Of a DNA stretch of 64,000 nucleotides, positions 61,697-64,000 are shown piece after piece. Positions within the stretch are counted from its first letter, which is position 1. Each line of letters begins with the position of its first letter. Made by a program: the position numbers and the translations under genes. The stretch comes from Allotamlana fucoidanivorans (GTDB lineage Bacteria > Bacteroidota > Bacteroidia > Flavobacteriales > Flavobacteriaceae), in the NCBI RefSeq assembly GCF_045788535.1, contig NZ_CP074074.1:3472001-3536000 (forward strand), given 5' to 3'. The notes below the pieces were generated by a model, which saw only the letters and a program-made list of their open reading frames with translations, searched no databases and was not told where the DNA came from.

Positions 61697-63010
61697 ATGA
61701 AAACCATAGATTCCATACCCACAAGCAAAATACAAAGAGCCACTAAACTGGTTTCAACTGGAGCAAAAGTTGGTGTGAATTACTTAAAATATTACGGTGA
61801 TAAGCTTGTAAACGATAATGTTATTGCCAAATCCAGACTGGATGCTAATAATGCCAATGACATATACAATGGTTTGAAACAACTTAAGGGAAGTGCTTTA
61901 AAAGTAGCGCAAATGCTAAGCATGGAAAAAAGTATATTACCGCAAGCTTATGTTGAAAAATTTTCATTAGCTCAGTTTTCCGTGCCTCCTTTATCGCCAC
62001 CTTTAGTCTTCAAAACTTTTAAAAAATATTTAGGAAAATCCCCTTATGAACTATTTGATACTTTCAATGCAACTTCTGTAAACGCTGCAAGCATCGGTCA
62101 GGTGCATCAGGCAGAAAAATATGGGAGAAAACTTGCTGTGAAAATCCAATATCCAGGAGTTGCAGAAAGTATCGCTTCAGATTTGGCTATGGTAAAACCC
62201 GTGGCAATAAGCATGTTCAATATCAAGGGTAAAGATTCTGATAAATATTTCCAAGAAGTAGAAGACAAATTAACGGAAGAAACAAATTATTTGTTAGAAA
62301 TAGCGCAAAGCAAAGAAATTTCTAAAGCTTGTGCTCATATTCCTAATCTAGAGTTTCCAAATTATTATGATGAGCTTTCTTCAGAGCGTATAATAACGAT
62401 GGATTTTATGGATGGTGAACATCTTTCAGAATTTACAAAGCGTAACAAAAATCAAGAATTGGCTAACTTGTTAGGTCAAGCACTATGGGATTTTTATATG
62501 TTTCAAATTCATGAACTTAAAAAAGTACATGCCGATCCGCATCCGGGTAACTTCCTCATTTCTAATGACGGTAAATTAATAGCTCTTGATTTTGGGTGTA
62601 TGAAACAAATACCCAACACGTTTTATAACCCTTATTTTGAATTGGCAAAAAAAGAAAACTTAGAAAACAAGAGATACTTCAAACAAAAACTTTTTGAATT
62701 AGAAATTTTAAAAGAAGAAGATTCTGAAGATGAAAAGGCTTTTTTCACTACCATGTTTCATGATATGCTGAGCGTATTTACACAGCCCTTTCACAAAGAC
62801 ACTTTTGATTTTTCAGACCAAGATTTTTTCTCTCAAATAGTCCAACTTGGTGAACGATATTCAAAAAGTGCCAATTTAAAAAAGATGAATGGTAACAGAG
62901 GTTCTAAACATTTCATTTACATCAACCGAACTTTCTTTGGTTTGTATAACCTGATGTTTGATTTGAAAGCAGATGACATAACAATCAATAACTACATCAC
63001 TTTACAATGA
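61697..63010 (+). CDS. ABC1/UbiB-type atypical kinase
   Basis: 437 residues. The N-terminal motif is LKGSALKVAQMLSME, a variant of the KxGQ signature (here KVAQ). The nucleotide site and catalytic part follow: ASIGQVHQAEKYGRKLAVKIQYPGV, EETNYLLEIAQSKE, VHADPHPGNFLI, and IALDFGCMKQIP (DFG). The family is linked to ubiquinone or other isoprenoid metabolism; in this menaquinone-type phylum the target is open. Its stop overlaps the ATG of the flavin reductase gene (ATGA), and the TetR-type gene lies 12 bp upstream. Confidence 0.92.
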   Translation: MKTIDSIPTSKIQRATKLVSTGAKVGVNYLKYYGDKLVNDNVIAKSRLDANNANDIYNGLKQLKGSALKVAQMLSMEKSILPQAYVEKFSLAQFSVPPLSPPLVFKTFKKYLGKSPYELFDTFNATSVNAASIGQVHQAEKYGRKLAVKIQYPGVAESIASDLAMVKPVAISMFNIKGKDSDKYFQEVEDKLTEETNYLLEIAQSKEISKACAHIPNLEFPNYYDELSSERIITMDFMDGEHLSEFTKRNKNQELANLLGQALWDFYMFQIHELKKVHADPHPGNFLISNDGKLIALDFGCMKQIPNTFYNPYFELAKKENLENKRYFKQKLFELEILKEEDSEDEKAFFTTMFHDMLSVFTQPFHKDTFDFSDQDFFSQIVQLGERYSKSANLKKMNGNRGSKHFIYINRTFFGLYNLMFDLKADDITINNYITLQ

Positions 63011-63639
63011 CATTCTTTTCAGATTCAGATATACAGGCGCTTAACCATATATACAGAATTAACCTAATTAACAGTTGTTCTGGTTATAAATCGGCAAATC
63101 TTATTGGCACAAAATCCTTAGATAATATTGAAAATGTAGCTGTTTTTAGTTCAGTAACGCATTTAGGATCAAGCCCGGCACTCCTAGGCTTTTTTCTCAG
63201 GCCAACCACTGTGTTACGCAACACCTATGAAAACATAAAAGCCACAGGCTCATACACCATCAATCACATTTTTGAAGGGGTTCTACAAGAGGCACACCAT
63301 ACCTCTGCAAAATATGATGCCAATGTTTCTGAATTTGAAGTCACCCATCTCCAAGCCGAATATAAAATAGGATACTCTGCACCTTTTGTAAAATACAGTC
63401 CAGTACAAATGGCCATGCAGTATGTGGAAGAATATCCCATTAAAGCGAATAACACCATACTAGTTGTAGGTAAAATAACAGGATTGTTTGTTGAAGATAG
63501 ACTAATTACTGAAGATGGGTTTGTAAACCTATCAGAAGGGAATATTGCAGCGATAAACGGTCTTGATGGTTATGCCATTCCAAAGAGCAACAAACGTTTT
63601 GGCTATCAAAGACCCAAAGCACTAAGTTCAATGTTATGA
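63007..63639 (+). CDS. Flavin reductase family protein
   Basis: 210 residues of the FMN-binding split-barrel type. The pattern SCSGYKSANLIGTKSLDNIENVAVFSSVTHLGSSPALLGFFLRPTTVLRNTYENI (region about residues 17-75) includes the FMN-binding strand and loop. The later HHTSAKYDANVSEFE and the ending are consistent with the flavin reductase/DIM6-like family. It would bind FMN and supply or use reduced flavin. ATGA overlaps link it to the genes on both sides. Confidence 0.9.
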   Translation: MTFFSDSDIQALNHIYRINLINSCSGYKSANLIGTKSLDNIENVAVFSSVTHLGSSPALLGFFLRPTTVLRNTYENIKATGSYTINHIFEGVLQEAHHTSAKYDANVSEFEVTHLQAEYKIGYSAPFVKYSPVQMAMQYVEEYPIKANNTILVVGKITGLFVEDRLITEDGFVNLSEGNIAAINGLDGYAIPKSNKRFGYQRPKALSSML

Positions 63640-64000
63640 CTATTTTAGTAACAGGAGCCACGGGCTACATAGGTAAGCGACTTATCCCCATGTTATTACA
63701 CCATGGACATACAGTGGTTTGTGCCATAAGAGACCGCATGCGTGCAGATAAACATTACAGTGACGAAGAAAATATTTTTTTCATAGAAGTTGACTTTTTA
63801 AAACCAGAAACTCTTAAAAACATTCCTCATGCTATTGATGTAGCCTATTACCTCATTCATTCTATGTCAAACTCTTCAAGAGATTTTAAATCTTTAGAAG
63901 CCCAATGTGCAAAAAATTTTAAAACATATATAGAACAAACAGATGTTAAACAGGTCATATACTTAAGTGGTATTACCAACGATAATAATTTATCTGAACA
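63636..64000 (+). CDS. SDR-type NAD(P)-binding protein, 3' end outside window
   Basis: The frame is open from the ATG at 63636 to the right edge (121 residues). The dinucleotide loop is TILVTGATGYIGKRLIPML, then IRDRMRADKHYSDEE, FFIEVDFLKPETL, VAYYLIHSMSNSSRDF and a strand VKQVIYLSGIT. This is the atypical SDR group often fused to or paired with a DUF2867 domain. The ATG overlaps the flavin reductase stop (ATGA), so the operon continues beyond the window. Confidence 0.9.
   Translation, partial: MTILVTGATGYIGKRLIPMLLHHGHTVVCAIRDRMRADKHYSDEENIFFIEVDFLKPETLKNIPHAIDVAYYLIHSMSNSSRDFKSLEAQCAKNFKTYIEQTDVKQVIYLSGITNDNNLSE

Noticed and set aside
1..64000. CRISPR arrays, rRNA operons, insertion sequences or prophage
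   Set aside because: No regularly spaced repeats, rRNA sequence, transposase or phage structural genes were seen.

Overview
The window looks like the chromosome of a marine member of the Flavobacteriaceae (Bacteroidota). The evidence is low GC, A-rich leaders in place of strong Shine-Dalgarno sites, TAnnTTTG promoter boxes, a type IX secretion (T9SS) C-terminal signal, bacillithiol synthesis (BshB1), a fused ResB-CcsA cytochrome c maturation protein and many lipoproteins with a lipobox. Gene order in the housekeeping part (dnaB, accA, lptF/G-like, tgt; kdsC-like, UbiA-type, maf) is also of flavobacterial type.

Positions 1 to about 17,490, all on the minus strand, are part of a polysaccharide utilisation locus. 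It holds a truncated clan GH-A lipoprotein hydrolase at the left edge, two large FG-GAP/UnbV proteins, an MFS sugar transporter, a cytoplasmic GH127-type (DUF1680) glycosidase, two formylglycine sulfatases (one a multidomain T9SS cargo), an AraC-type regulator, a Spy-like small protein and two tandem GH16 lipoproteins. Sulfatases, GH16 and GH127 together point to a sulfated red-algal galactan, most likely of the carrageenan/furcellaran type. No SusC/SusD pair is present, so the locus probably continues to the left. The genes fall into about six transcription units separated by hairpins. A helically phased array of TTAAC repeats upstream of the large sulfatase is a candidate site for the AraC-type regulator.

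Positions 17,700 to 29,200 are mainly core genes: a YjbQ family protein, dnaB, accA, a DMT transporter, an LptF/LptG-type permease, tgt (without the usual zinc cysteines), an FKBP-type lipoprotein, an Hsp15-like S4 protein, a phosphoribosyltransferase and shikimate kinase. Two tRNA-Lys(UUU) genes follow as a 260-bp tandem duplication with their own promoters and terminators. Between these and a tRNA-His lies an isolated FN3/GH43-like secreted enzyme.

Positions 32,500 to 50,900 hold bshB1, an SLC13-type permease, rlmF (no canonical start upstream of its conserved N-terminus), a HAD phosphatase, mscL, a 53-residue basic protein, a SatD/DUF3307 pair, the CcsBA fusion, a truncated haemoglobin, the DUF2520/KdsC-like/UbiA/Maf operon, MscS- and CorA-type channels, and a DUF4269 gene broken by an in-frame TAA.

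Positions 50,900 to 64,000 hold a PIG-L deacetylase operon (with a 40-residue membrane peptide, a sodium:solute symporter and a Gfo/Idh/MocA oxidoreductase), a membrane-anchored AraC/TolB-like/TPR regulator, a DUF2911 protein, an aquaporin behind a nested-hairpin leader that may be a structured RNA, and a translationally coupled TetR/ABC1-kinase/flavin reductase/SDR operon that runs off the right edge.
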